DNA of 6,861 bases from an uncultured Chloroflexota bacterium (GCA_903904765.1 CAIVEA010000237.1:1-6861), one strand, 5' to 3'. Positions 1-6,315 are shown, numbered from the stretch's first letter. The notes: generated by a model from the letters alone, not told the origin. Numbers and translations are program-made.

Positions 1-342
1 CGCGCTGGCGGCCTCGAAGGCGGCATTACAACGGGCGACCCGATTGTGGCGCGGGTGGCGATGAAGCCGATTGCCACGATCCTCAAGGCACTGGGATCGG
101 TGAATCTGGCAACGGGGCAGACTGAGACGACCACGTATGAACGCAGTGATTTTTGCGCGTTGCCCCGTGCCATCCCCATCGGGGAAGCGATGATGGCGCT
201 GGTGCTGGCGGACGCGCTGCTGGAAAAGTTGGGCGGCGACAGCTTGAGCGAGATGCAACCGCGTTTCGAGACGCTGCGGCGCGCCCGTTTGCAGGATTTG
301 CCGATGGACAATGTGGAATGGCGGTTCGGTTATGAAGCCTGA
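1..342 (+). CDS. aroC: Chorismate synthase, C-terminal part (5' end outside window)
   Basis: This is the last 113 codons of chorismate synthase, the final shikimate-pathway enzyme, which converts EPSP to chorismate using reduced FMN; the whole family protein is about 360-390 residues. The frame is open from base 1 to the TGA at 340-342. The visible part begins in the conserved R-A-G-G-x-E-G-G segment, continues with VAMKPIATI, and contains an ERSDFCALP stretch near base 139 followed by IPIGEAMMALVLADALLEK, the family's C-terminal signature region. The residue after RSD is Phe, where small residues or Pro are more usual; I would not read much into that. The gene overlaps the shikimate kinase start by 11 bases, which indicates one operon and probable translational coupling. 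Identification is firm; completeness of the 5' part cannot be judged. Confidence 0.95.
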   Translation, partial: RAGGLEGGITTGDPIVARVAMKPIATILKALGSVNLATGQTETTTYERSDFCALPRAIPIGEAMMALVLADALLEKLGGDSLSEMQPRFETLRRARLQDLPMDNVEWRFGYEA

Positions 343-844
343 GTCCAATATCGTCATCACGGGATTTATGGGTACGGGGAAATCCACTGTCGGGCAACTG
401 GTGGCAGCACAGTTGAATCGCCCCTTTCTGGATACGGATGCTGAGATTGAGAAGCGTGTGGGCAAACGCATCGCGCAAATCTTCGCCGACGAGGGCGAGG
501 CGGCTTTCCGGCATATCGAACGGCGCATGTGCCGCTTTCTTGCCGCGCAGGAGGGGTTTGTTATCTCGACGGGCGGCGGGATGCTGGTGGACGAGGGCAA
601 CCGTGAGGTGATGCTGTCGTCCGGGCTGGTGGTGTGCTTGTCTGCCACGCCGGAGGTGCTATTGCAGCGCTTGCAGGCCGACAAAGCCGAACGTCCGCTG
701 CTGCGCGGTGATTGGCGCGGGTTGCTGGAAAAGCGCCGTCCGGCCTACGATGCGATTCCCCATCAAATTGATACAACGGGTAAGACGGCAGAAGCCGTTG
801 CGACGGAGATTATCGTCCTATGGAACAACAGCCTATCCGCGTGA
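332..844 (+). CDS. aroK: Shikimate kinase
   Basis: Phosphorylates the 3-hydroxyl of shikimate with ATP (fifth shikimate-pathway step, cytoplasmic). The 170-residue product has normal family length. The Walker A loop GFMGTGKST is at residues 11-19. The shikimate-binding residues follow the M. tuberculosis pattern: D34 and D36 in LDTD, R60 in EAAFRHIE, the G81-G83 glycine triplet, and R136 in the ExRRPAY segment. The lid carries RPLLRG at 121-126. I chose the ATG at 332 over the in-frame ATG at 311 because MKPESNIVITGFMG matches the usual distance from the start to the P-loop; neither start has a good ribosome site. The start lies inside the last codons of aroC, and the 3' end overlaps aroB by 25 bases. 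aroL is an equivalent name; nothing here distinguishes the isozymes. Confidence 0.95.
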   Translation: MKPESNIVITGFMGTGKSTVGQLVAAQLNRPFLDTDAEIEKRVGKRIAQIFADEGEAAFRHIERRMCRFLAAQEGFVISTGGGMLVDEGNREVMLSSGLVVCLSATPEVLLQRLQADKAERPLLRGDWRGLLEKRRPAYDAIPHQIDTTGKTAEAVATEIIVLWNNSLSA

Positions 845-1857
845 CCGCCCCCGGTGGCGATTACGACATCCATATTCAGCGCGATTTGCTGCGGCAGGCG
901 GCGGCGCTGTTGCCCAAAGGCTGCCCGATCATCATCACCAATAGCACCGTAGCGCCCCTGTACGGGCGGACGCTAGCGCAGGCGCTCTCCGGCGCGGCGC
1001 TGCTACAGATGCCGGACGGCGAACGCTACAAGACGCTGGATACAGTGGCGCAGTTGTACCGCGATCTGGTGGCTGCTCGCGCTGACCGCGACAGCGTGAT
1101 TATCGCGCTAGGTGGCGGCGTGGTGGGCGATACGGTGGGTTTCGTGGCGGCGACCTATATGCGCGGCGTGGCTTTCGTGCAGATTCCGACCACGCTGCTG
1201 GCGATGGTGGATTCCAGTGTAGGTGGCAAGGTGGGCGTGGATTTGCCGGAAGGTAAGAACCTTGTTGGTGCGTTTAAGCAACCGGATAGCGTGCTGATTG
1301 ACCCCGACGTGCTGGATACGCTGCCCCTCGCTGAATGGCGCTGCGGCATGGCGGAAACCTATAAGCACTACCTGTTGAGCGCCAGTGAGGGGCTGGCCGC
1401 GCTGGATGCTCCCGGCATTGACCGTGCCGACATGATCCGGGCGGCGGTGCAGGTGAAGGTGGATGTGGTGCAGCAAGACCCGTTTGAAAAGAACATCCGC
1501 GCCCACCTGAATCTGGGGCATACCTTCGCTCATGCGGTGGAGCAGGTGTCCGGCTATGCGTGGTTGCATGGCGAAGCGGTGGGGGCGGGGCTGGTGGCTG
1601 CGGCTCGGCTTTCGGCGGCGCTCCAGCACTGTGATGCGGCGCTGGTGCAGCAGGTGGAGGAAACGGTTGCGCGAATCGGGTTGCCCACGCGCTTTGGCGA
1701 TCTGAATGCGGAACGGCTGTACGCGGCGATGGCGACGGATAAGAAGTGGCAGGGCGGACGTTCGCGGTTCGTGTTGCTGCGCGGCGTGGGGCAGCCGTTC
1801 GTGGCGCACGATGTTCCCAAATCGGTGGTGATGTCTATTCTGGAGGGGATGCGATGA
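820..1857 (+). CDS. aroB: 3-dehydroquinate synthase
   Basis: Converts DAHP to 3-dehydroquinate (second shikimate-pathway step) using NAD+ and a divalent metal, usually zinc. The product is 345 residues, slightly shorter than the usual 350-370. The NAD-binding GGGVVGD is at residues 98-104, followed by [19 protein letters not shown] (119-137) and GKNLVGAF (145-152). The three metal ligands of the family are present: E179 (GMAETYKH), H234 (NLGHTFAH) and H250 (WLHGEAV). [14 protein letters not shown] near 307-320 is the conserved C-terminal segment. The ATG at 820 is preferred, with GGAG at 805-808, because residues 6-25 ([20 protein letters not shown]) form the family's first strand. A GTG at 841 would give a classic GTGA overlap with the aroK stop, but would cut into that strand. 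The gene ends in a 4-base ATGA overlap with aroQ. Confidence 0.96.
   Translation: MEQQPIRVTAPGGDYDIHIQRDLLRQAAALLPKGCPIIITNSTVAPLYGRTLAQALSGAALLQMPDGERYKTLDTVAQLYRDLVAARADRDSVIIALGGGVVGDTVGFVAATYMRGVAFVQIPTTLLAMVDSSVGGKVGVDLPEGKNLVGAFKQPDSVLIDPDVLDTLPLAEWRCGMAETYKHYLLSASEGLAALDAPGIDRADMIRAAVQVKVDVVQQDPFEKNIRAHLNLGHTFAHAVEQVSGYAWLHGEAVGAGLVAAARLSAALQHCDAALVQQVEETVARIGLPTRFGDLNAERLYAAMATDKKWQGGRSRFVLLRGVGQPFVAHDVPKSVVMSILEGMR
1842..1846 (+). promoter_or_regulatory. Ribosome binding site of aroQ
   Basis: A GGAGG lies within the last aroB codons, seven bases before the ATG at 1854. It decides the start in favour of 1854 over more upstream in-frame ATGs, the first of which is at 1746 inside aroB. 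It is the clearest Shine-Dalgarno sequence in the aro operon. Confidence 0.8.
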
Positions 1858-2309
1858 CCAAGAAAATTCTGCTGCTGCACGGCCCGAATCTGAATTTGCT
1901 GGGGACACGCGAACCTACAGTTTACGGCAGCGTAACGCTAGAACAAGTCAACGCATGGGCGGAGGCACGCGCCCGCTGGCATAAGGCCGAACTGCGTGCT
2001 GAACAGTCCAACCACGAAGGCGCGTTGATTGATATTCTGCATATCGCCCGCAACTGGGCGGATGGCGTGGTTTTCAATCCGGGGGCGTATACGCACACCT
2101 CAATTGCGCTGCGGGATGCGATCAGCGGGATTGGTCTGCCTGTCGTAGAAGTACATCTTTCCAACGTTCATGCCCGCGAGGAGTTCCGCCACCGTTCGTT
2201 GCTGGCTCCGGTGTGTGTGGGGCAGATCGCTGGCTTCGGCTGGCGCAGTTATCTGCTGGGCGTGGATGCGCTGTTAGGGCATCTGGGCGTGCTGGCCGCT
2301 CCAGAATAA
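1854..2309 (+). CDS. aroQ: 3-dehydroquinate dehydratase, type II
   Basis: Removes water from 3-dehydroquinate to give 3-dehydroshikimate (third shikimate-pathway step); type II enzymes are typically dodecamers with a flavodoxin-like fold. The 151-residue product has the usual length. It starts with the signature [17 protein letters not shown] and shows every active-site residue at the same number as in the M. tuberculosis enzyme: R19 and Y24 (flexible lid and catalytic base), N75 and H81 (FNPGAYTH), H101 (EVHLSN) and R112 (FRHRS). It is unrelated to the type I AroD enzyme. Its ATG overlaps the aroB stop in an ATGA arrangement, so it is probably translationally coupled and the last gene of the operon. 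In the deposited sequence nothing is truncated or shifted. Confidence 0.97.
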   Translation: MTKKILLLHGPNLNLLGTREPTVYGSVTLEQVNAWAEARARWHKAELRAEQSNHEGALIDILHIARNWADGVVFNPGAYTHTSIALRDAISGIGLPVVEVHLSNVHAREEFRHRSLLAPVCVGQIAGFGWRSYLLGVDALLGHLGVLAAPE

Positions 2310-2344
2310 TTGGCACTCTTGTACAACAATTGCAGCCTGCTTTT

Positions 2345-2388
2345 GGGCATGTCGGCGGTATATGCTCCGCTGCGCCCTGATTTATACT
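2345..2388 (+). terminator. Stem-loop after aroQ, possible aro operon terminator
   Basis: GGGC at 2345-2348 can pair with GCCC at 2374-2377. Inside it, CGGCGG (2353-2358) pairs with CCGCTG (2367-2372), with one G-U pair and an 8-base loop. This gives about ten pairs interrupted by an asymmetric internal loop. The sequence after it (TGATTTATACT) is only partly T-rich, so it is a weak intrinsic terminator at best. It lies 35 bases after the aroQ stop and just before the candidate glnA -10, so it could also be a fortuitous or regulatory structure. Confidence 0.35.
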
Positions 2389-2414
2389 GAATCAAAAAGC
2401 AATCACACAGAGGG
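2383..2414 (+). promoter_or_regulatory. Candidate -10 element and ribosome site of the glutamine synthetase gene
   Basis: TATACT at 2383-2388 matches five of six bases of a sigma70-type -10 box, but no acceptable -35 hexamer sits 16-18 bases upstream (the bases there are AT-mixed, such as ATATGC). AGAGGG at 2409-2414 is a ribosome-site match close to the ATG at 2418. If the -10 is real, the leader is only about 20-25 bases, leaving no room for a riboswitch. No T-box or other glutamine-responsive leader is visible. Confidence 0.3.
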
Positions 2415-2417
2415 CAG

Positions 2418-3737
2418 ATGGTCACAAAAGAATCCATTTTGGCGACAGTCGAAGCGCAGCAGATTCAGTTTATTGATCTGTGGTTCACGGATATCACGGG
2501 GATGGTCAAAAGTGTGACCCTGCCCAGCGCCGAATTGGAAGATGTGATTGACAGCGGCACCCATTTCGACGGTTCGTCCATCGAGGGGTTTGCTCGTGTC
2601 GCTGAGAGCGATATGATTCTCGTGCCTGACCTCGATACGTTTGTGGTACTGCCGTGGGAGGCCGCCGAGGAACGCACCGCCCGCCTAATCTGCAACGTTC
2701 ACACGCTCAATGGCGAACCATTCATTGGCGACCCGCGCAACGTGCTGATTCGCACGCTCAAGCAGGCCGAGGAGATGGGCTTTAGCTACAAGACGGGCAT
2801 CGAGTTGGAGTTTTTCCTGTTCCGCGCTGGACAGCCGCTGACCCCGCAAGATAACGCCAGCTACTTCGATATGTCTATGGATTTCGCTCAGTCCATGCGC
2901 CGCAAAATGGTGGCGACGCTGGCGAGTATGCAAATCGCGGTGGATTCGACGCATCATGAGATTGGCTCCGGTCAGCACGAGATTGATTTCAAATACGATC
3001 ATGCGCTGGCCTCGGCAGATCGGGTGCTGACTGCGCGGGTGGCGTTGAAGGCGATTGCCGCCCGCCATCAACTGCACTGCACCTTCATGCCGCGTCCGGC
3101 GGCGAACCTGCCCGGTTCCGGTATGCACACCCATCAGAGCTTGCACGACTCGCAGACCGATGCCAATGTGTTCGCGGATTATTCAGATGACAACGGTCTG
3201 TCGGTGGTTGCGCGGCATTTTCTGGCGGGGCAATTGGCTCATGCGCGGGCGATGTGCGCGGTTTTAGCGCCGCTGGTGAACTCGTACAAGCGGTTGGGGA
3301 CGAGTTTTGAAGCGCCAGTCTATGTGACATGGGCGCATATCAATCGTTCGGCGCTGATTCGTGTGCCGCACATCAACCGGGGTAGCGAATCCCATACGCG
3401 CTTGGAACTGCGCTGCCCTGACCCCAGTAGCAACCCGTATCTTGCCAGCGCGGTGATGTTGAGCGCCGGGTTGGACGGCATTCGCCAGCAGTTGCCACTG
3501 CCGGACGCACTGGAAGAAACGCTGGTGCGCCAAGACCGCAGCCGTATGCGGACGCTGGAGGTGCTGCCGACTTCGCTGATGGAGGCGCTGGAGGCGCTGA
3601 ATCAGGATGATGTGGTTTTAGGCGCACTTGGCCCCTATATCAGCGATCGCTATCTGGCGGCCAAGCGGCAAGAAGCAGACGAGTACAACCGTCAGGTGAC
3701 GGCGTGGGAAGTGGAACGCTACTACAACCACTACTAG
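2418..3737 (+). CDS. glnA: Glutamine synthetase, type I, short non-adenylylated form
   Basis: Predicted ATP-dependent ligase joining ammonia to glutamate in the cytoplasm as a dodecamer. The 439 residues are close to the 444 of B. subtilis GlnA and shorter than the adenylylated enteric form; no NLY-type adenylylation site is seen. The motif FDGSSIEGF is at 50-58. Metal ligands are E129 and E131 (GIELEFFLF), E181 and E188 (HHE, QHE), H237 and E330. Substrate and ATP residues R292, E298, R310, R315 and R332 keep the Salmonella spacing. Deviations: Pro232 stands where Asn264 of Salmonella contacts the amino acid, the VPGY before the flap Glu is GTSF, and the segment after RVP (316-332) is three residues longer than in B. 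subtilis. The start is fixed by an in-frame stop at 2388-2390. Glutamine synthetase is the best call; a related gamma-glutamyl ligase is possible. Confidence 0.85.
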   Translation: MVTKESILATVEAQQIQFIDLWFTDITGMVKSVTLPSAELEDVIDSGTHFDGSSIEGFARVAESDMILVPDLDTFVVLPWEAAEERTARLICNVHTLNGEPFIGDPRNVLIRTLKQAEEMGFSYKTGIELEFFLFRAGQPLTPQDNASYFDMSMDFAQSMRRKMVATLASMQIAVDSTHHEIGSGQHEIDFKYDHALASADRVLTARVALKAIAARHQLHCTFMPRPAANLPGSGMHTHQSLHDSQTDANVFADYSDDNGLSVVARHFLAGQLAHARAMCAVLAPLVNSYKRLGTSFEAPVYVTWAHINRSALIRVPHINRGSESHTRLELRCPDPSSNPYLASAVMLSAGLDGIRQQLPLPDALEETLVRQDRSRMRTLEVLPTSLMEALEALNQDDVVLGALGPYISDRYLAAKRQEADEYNRQVTAWEVERYYNHY

Positions 3738-3745
3738 CAGTGGTT
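3726..3745. terminator. Hairpin between convergent stop codons, possible bidirectional terminator
   Basis: AACCACT (3726-3732) and AGTGGTT (3739-3745) form a perfect 7-base-pair stem with a 6-base loop holding the glutamine synthetase TAG. The right arm reaches the first base of the aspartate kinase stop. The genes converge with only 7 bases between stops, so the structure could serve both transcripts. It lacks a proper T-tract on either side (only TTT after the right arm on the plus strand), which keeps confidence modest. Confidence 0.4.
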
Positions 3746-5154
3746 TAGTGCGTTTCCAGAATCAGATGATGGATGCGGGCAAGCGCCTCATCTGCGTGTT
3801 CGGTATCCACGACCACCGAGAAACTACACTGGGATGGCCCCTGTGCAATTCCAAGCACGGGTAGGTTTCGCAGTGCGTTCAGCAAGCTCGCCGCCAATTG
3901 GGGATGGTGAAGGAAACTGTTGCTGATGGCGGTGATGATGCTCGCCGGATACACCTGCCACCCCGATAGGCTGGCCTGTTCTGCGAGTTTGCTCTCTAAG
4001 GCGGTGTGGGTGTGATGCAGCGCATCCGGTCCCGCGACGGTGGGGATGAGGAAGCACACGAAACTTTGCATGGACGACTGCGATGAGATCATCACATCGG
4101 CATGACTGCGCGTGTTCTCGAACAGTGTTTGGTCTACCAGTGCCGCGATAGTTGCTAAAGAACCACTGTGGTCGGCGCTGAGCGCCAGCCCTGCGATAGA
4201 GGTGACGGCTTTGATCGCCCGTTCCGAACGCCCGTTACCGGGACTGATATTTGAACCCGGCTTCTGCGGCTTGAACACGTTTTTCACCCAGATGGGGACG
4301 TGTTCGGATTGGACGGGGGCAATCATGCGAGCATGCAGGATGCGTGCCCCGAAATAGGCCAATTCGGCTGCTTCCTCATACGTCAGATGCGGGATGACAC
4401 GCACATTGTCCACTTCACGCGGGTCGGCGGTCATCAGGCCGTCCACATCCGTCCACAGCCAGATTTCCTGTGCGCCCACGCTCACACCCAGAATCGACGC
4501 GGTCAGGTCGCTGCCACCGCGTCCGAGTGTTGTGGGTTGCCCGCTGCGGGTTGCGCCGATGAAGCCCGTCACCACCGGAACAATGCCGCGTTCCAGCAGC
4601 GGCAGTAGATTAGTGGTAATCTGAGCGCGGGAGAGGGTGATATTCGGTGTGGCGTTGCCGTGCGCGTCATCGGTGACGATCAGGTTGGTGGTGTCTATGG
4701 CGACGCTGCGGACATCGTTCTGGCGGAGCAGGGCGGCGATGATGCGTGCCGCGAGTTTTTCGCCCACGCCGATGGAAGCATCCAACTGTTGCGTGGCCGC
4801 CCAGCGGTCATTCGAGTGCGCCATGCCCTGATAGATGTCCAGCATGTCGAACAGCAGGCGGTCAATATCGGCTTGCAGCGCCCCGCGCTCGCTGTTGCCC
4901 AGCGGTAATTCCTCGATCATGGCGAGGTGGCGGGTACGGAGGTTGGCGATAATCCGGCGATAGCCGCGCTGATTGCCCATGTTCGCCAGCCCTGCGGCCT
5001 CGATGAGCATATCAGTCACGCCGTCCAGTGCCGAGACGACCAGTAGCACGCGATCCCACTGTTCGCGTTCGTTCAGGACGATGCTCAAGACCTGAATCAA
5101 GGCGGAAGTAGTTCCTACCGAGGAACCACCAAATTTCATCACGAGGGTTTTCAT
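3745..5154 (-). CDS. Aspartate kinase, single-function, with two C-terminal ACT regions of ThrA type
   Basis: Phosphorylates aspartate to aspartyl-4-phosphate, the entry step to lysine, threonine and methionine. The product has 469 residues. KFGGSSV (7-13), SALDGVTD (41-48), GE at 131-132, GFIGATRSGQPTTLGRGGSD (197-216) and WTDVDGLMTADPR (234-246) mark the kinase domain; ARILHA at 270-275 replaces the more common K-V-L-H-P. Residues from about 314 to 390 and 398 to 469 form two ACT-like regulatory regions. Their SQSS (358-361) and GIAQGPSQCSFSVVV (435-449) stretches resemble the ThrA aspartokinase half more than LysC, yet no homoserine dehydrogenase follows: the gene stops at TAA. The ATG at 5154 is chosen because AGAGGA (5160-5165) lies six bases before it; an in-frame TTG at 5175 would bury that site. 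The enzyme could be threonine- or lysine-sensitive, so I give no specific symbol (lysC or thrA-like). Confidence 0.93.
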   Translation of the reverse strand: MKTLVMKFGGSSVGTTSALIQVLSIVLNEREQWDRVLLVVSALDGVTDMLIEAAGLANMGNQRGYRRIIANLRTRHLAMIEELPLGNSERGALQADIDRLLFDMLDIYQGMAHSNDRWAATQQLDASIGVGEKLAARIIAALLRQNDVRSVAIDTTNLIVTDDAHGNATPNITLSRAQITTNLLPLLERGIVPVVTGFIGATRSGQPTTLGRGGSDLTASILGVSVGAQEIWLWTDVDGLMTADPREVDNVRVIPHLTYEEAAELAYFGARILHARMIAPVQSEHVPIWVKNVFKPQKPGSNISPGNGRSERAIKAVTSIAGLALSADHSGSLATIAALVDQTLFENTRSHADVMISSQSSMQSFVCFLIPTVAGPDALHHTHTALESKLAEQASLSGWQVYPASIITAISNSFLHHPQLAASLLNALRNLPVLGIAQGPSQCSFSVVVDTEHADEALARIHHLILETH

Positions 5155-5159
5155 ACGTG

Positions 5160-5165
5160 TCCTCT
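5160..5165 (-). promoter_or_regulatory. Ribosome binding site of the aspartate kinase gene
   Basis: Read on the minus strand this is AGAGGA, ending about five bases before the ATG whose first base is 5154. It sets the start at 5154 and argues against the upstream TTG at 5175. Confidence 0.7.
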
Positions 5166-5241
5166 GCGAACACAAGACCCTACACGAGGAACTCTCGTCA
5201 ACGGGTAATCGCGTTTCGTTGCGGGTTGCGTGGCATGGTTG

Positions 5242-5270
5242 AGACTAGCATTTTGACAAAATTCTGTCAA
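5242..5270 (-). promoter_or_regulatory. Promoter of the aspartate kinase gene
   Basis: On the minus strand a perfect -35 hexamer TTGACA (5265-5270) is followed by a 17-base spacer and TAGTCT (5242-5247). The -10 is preceded by TGC, giving an extended -10 of the form TGnTAnnnT. Transcription would start near 5235, leaving a leader of about 80 bases. That leader holds a small hairpin (ACGAG 5184-5188 with CTCGT 5194-5198) but is too short for a lysine riboswitch, and I see no leader peptide in it. Confidence 0.55.
5253..5270. repeat. 18-base inverted repeat, candidate operator
   Basis: TTGACA (5253-5258) and TGTCAA (5265-5270) are exact inverted copies six bases apart, and the central bases AAATTC are also nearly symmetric, so eight of nine positions pair. 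The site covers the -35 of the minus-strand promoter and sits just upstream of the candidate plus-strand -35. A dimeric repressor bound here could block the aspartate kinase promoter and affect ricT. I cannot assign it to a known regulator. It could also be two -35-like hexamers by chance. Confidence 0.5.
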
Positions 5271-5276
5271 CATATT

Positions 5277-5306
5277 TTGCAAGAGTAGGCATGTATAGCC
5301 TATATT
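5277..5306 (+). promoter_or_regulatory. Candidate promoter of ricT
   Basis: TTGCAA (5277-5282, four of six matches to the -35 consensus) lies 18 bases before TATATT (5301-5306, five of six matches to the -10). The leader would be about 58 bases. The intergenic region (5155-5370) otherwise holds the aspartate kinase promoter and the inverted repeat. The upstream TTGACA at 5253 has no good -10 at the right spacing on this strand. Confidence 0.4.
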
Positions 5307-5358
5307 AAAAGGGAAGCGTTAGGAACCATTGTAACCGCAGCAAGCAAAAATGTGAGTT

Positions 5359-5363
5359 AAGGG
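5359..5363 (+). promoter_or_regulatory. Ribosome binding site of ricT
   Basis: AAGGG lies seven bases before the ATG at 5371. An in-frame TGA at 5353-5355 excludes any longer version of the gene. Confidence 0.65.
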
Positions 5364-5370
5364 TGTTTTT

Positions 5371-6315
5371 ATGACTGATATGCCCGTTGTCCGGCTAAAA
5401 ACCGTAGCTGGTGTGCGTTTTCACAAGGTTGGCAAGCTCTATCATTTCGACTATAGCGCCCATCCCGAACTTCAGAAGGGTGATTATGTCATCGTCGAAA
5501 CGGCGCGGGGACGGCAGATGGGCGAGGTGGTCGGTTTCGTAGAACCGGAAGACGACAACCGCGACTATAAGATGATTATGCGCCCCGCGACCCCACGTGA
5601 TTTCTCGCTCAAGCAATACTGGGAGATGCGCGAAGGGGATGCGCTGGAGAAGTGCATCGAGAAGGCCAATCAGATCGGCGGCTTTCAGGATGTGAAGTTT
5701 GTGGCTGCCCAGTACAACTACGATGGCAGTATGCTCACTTTCCTGTATACCACCGAGGATAAGGCCAATACCGGACGCTTGGCATCTGAACTGTCGCGCA
5801 TGTTCACCGCGCAGATCGAGATGCGGCAGATCGGCCCGCGTGATGTGGCGAAACTACTGGGCGGCTTCGGCGCATGTGGCGAACTGCGCTGTTGCAGCAC
5901 CTTCCTGACCGATTTCAGCCCGATTTCGATCAAGATGGCAAAGATGCAGGGTATTTCGCTCAACCCCTCCGAAATCACAGGGATGTGTGGACGCTTGCGC
6001 TGCTGCTTGGTGTACGAATATGAGCAGTATGTGGAGGCGCGTAAGCAACTTCCCAAGCGCAATAAGCGCGTGGGTACGCAGTACGGCGAGGCGAAAGTGA
6101 TTGATGTGCATCCGCTACAGGATGCGGTGACGGTCATTGTGGAAGACACGCGCTACTTCCTGAAGCGCGAGGAACTCATCCCGCTGGATGAGTGGGAAGC
6201 GTTGCAGAAGAAAGCCAAAGAACCCTGCACCAAGCATGGCGACGGCCCGTGCGATTGCGGCGCGAAACCCGGCAAGGCTGCCGAATCCGCATCTACGCCT
6301 ACGGACGACGAATAA
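5371..6315 (+). CDS. ricT: RicT (YaaT) family protein with PSP1 domain and cysteine clusters
   Basis: RicT of B. subtilis forms a complex with RicA and RicF that carries [4Fe-4S] clusters and works with RNase Y in mRNA processing, competence and sporulation. This 314-residue product matches it closely: GVRFHKVGKLYHFD (14-27), IVETARGRQMGEVV (41-54), EMRQIGPRDVAKLLGGFGAC (150-169), the first cysteine cluster CGELRCC (C169, C174, C175), SIKMAKMQGISLNP (186-199) and the second cluster CGRLRCC (C206, C211, C212). It has about ten extra N-terminal residues and a longer tail: after the PSP1-like core, residues 276-314 are charged and hold C286, H289, C294 and C296, then an acidic end. No ricA or ricF is in the window, so the complex is inferred from family knowledge. 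The downstream PIG-L gene is 68 bases away on the same strand and may share its transcript. Confidence 0.92.
   Translation: MTDMPVVRLKTVAGVRFHKVGKLYHFDYSAHPELQKGDYVIVETARGRQMGEVVGFVEPEDDNRDYKMIMRPATPRDFSLKQYWEMREGDALEKCIEKANQIGGFQDVKFVAAQYNYDGSMLTFLYTTEDKANTGRLASELSRMFTAQIEMRQIGPRDVAKLLGGFGACGELRCCSTFLTDFSPISIKMAKMQGISLNPSEITGMCGRLRCCLVYEYEQYVEARKQLPKRNKRVGTQYGEAKVIDVHPLQDAVTVIVEDTRYFLKREELIPLDEWEALQKKAKEPCTKHGDGPCDCGAKPGKAAESASTPTDDE

Noticed and set aside
83..514. Minus-strand 143-codon open frame opposite aroC/aroK
   Set aside because: It lies opposite two firmly identified genes, its protein shows no recognisable family pattern and it is rich in Arg, Pro and Ala as expected of a GC-rich shadow frame.
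841..844. GTG at 841 as the aroB start (GTGA overlap with the aroK stop)
   Set aside because: It has no ribosome site and removes the IRVT strand found at the start of the family; the ATG at 820 with GGAG at 805-808 fits better, though it is not excluded.
1108..1908. Minus-strand 266-codon open frame opposite aroB
   Set aside because: Long, but exactly antisense to conserved aroB codons, with a His/Arg/Gln-rich composition typical of a shadow; no ribosome site or domain.
2319..2332. TTGTACAA plus CAATTG palindromes after aroQ
   Set aside because: Short, AT-rich self-complementary words with no spacing pattern or partner copy; likely chance.
4112..4952. Several plus-strand open frames opposite the aspartate kinase gene
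   Set aside because: They overlap one another in different frames and lie over conserved kinase motifs on the other strand; none resembles a protein family.
5155..5235. Lysine riboswitch or leader-peptide attenuator before the aspartate kinase gene
   Set aside because: The leader is only about 80 bases, has one 5-base-pair hairpin and no run of Lys or Thr codons in a small frame; lysine riboswitches are about twice that length.
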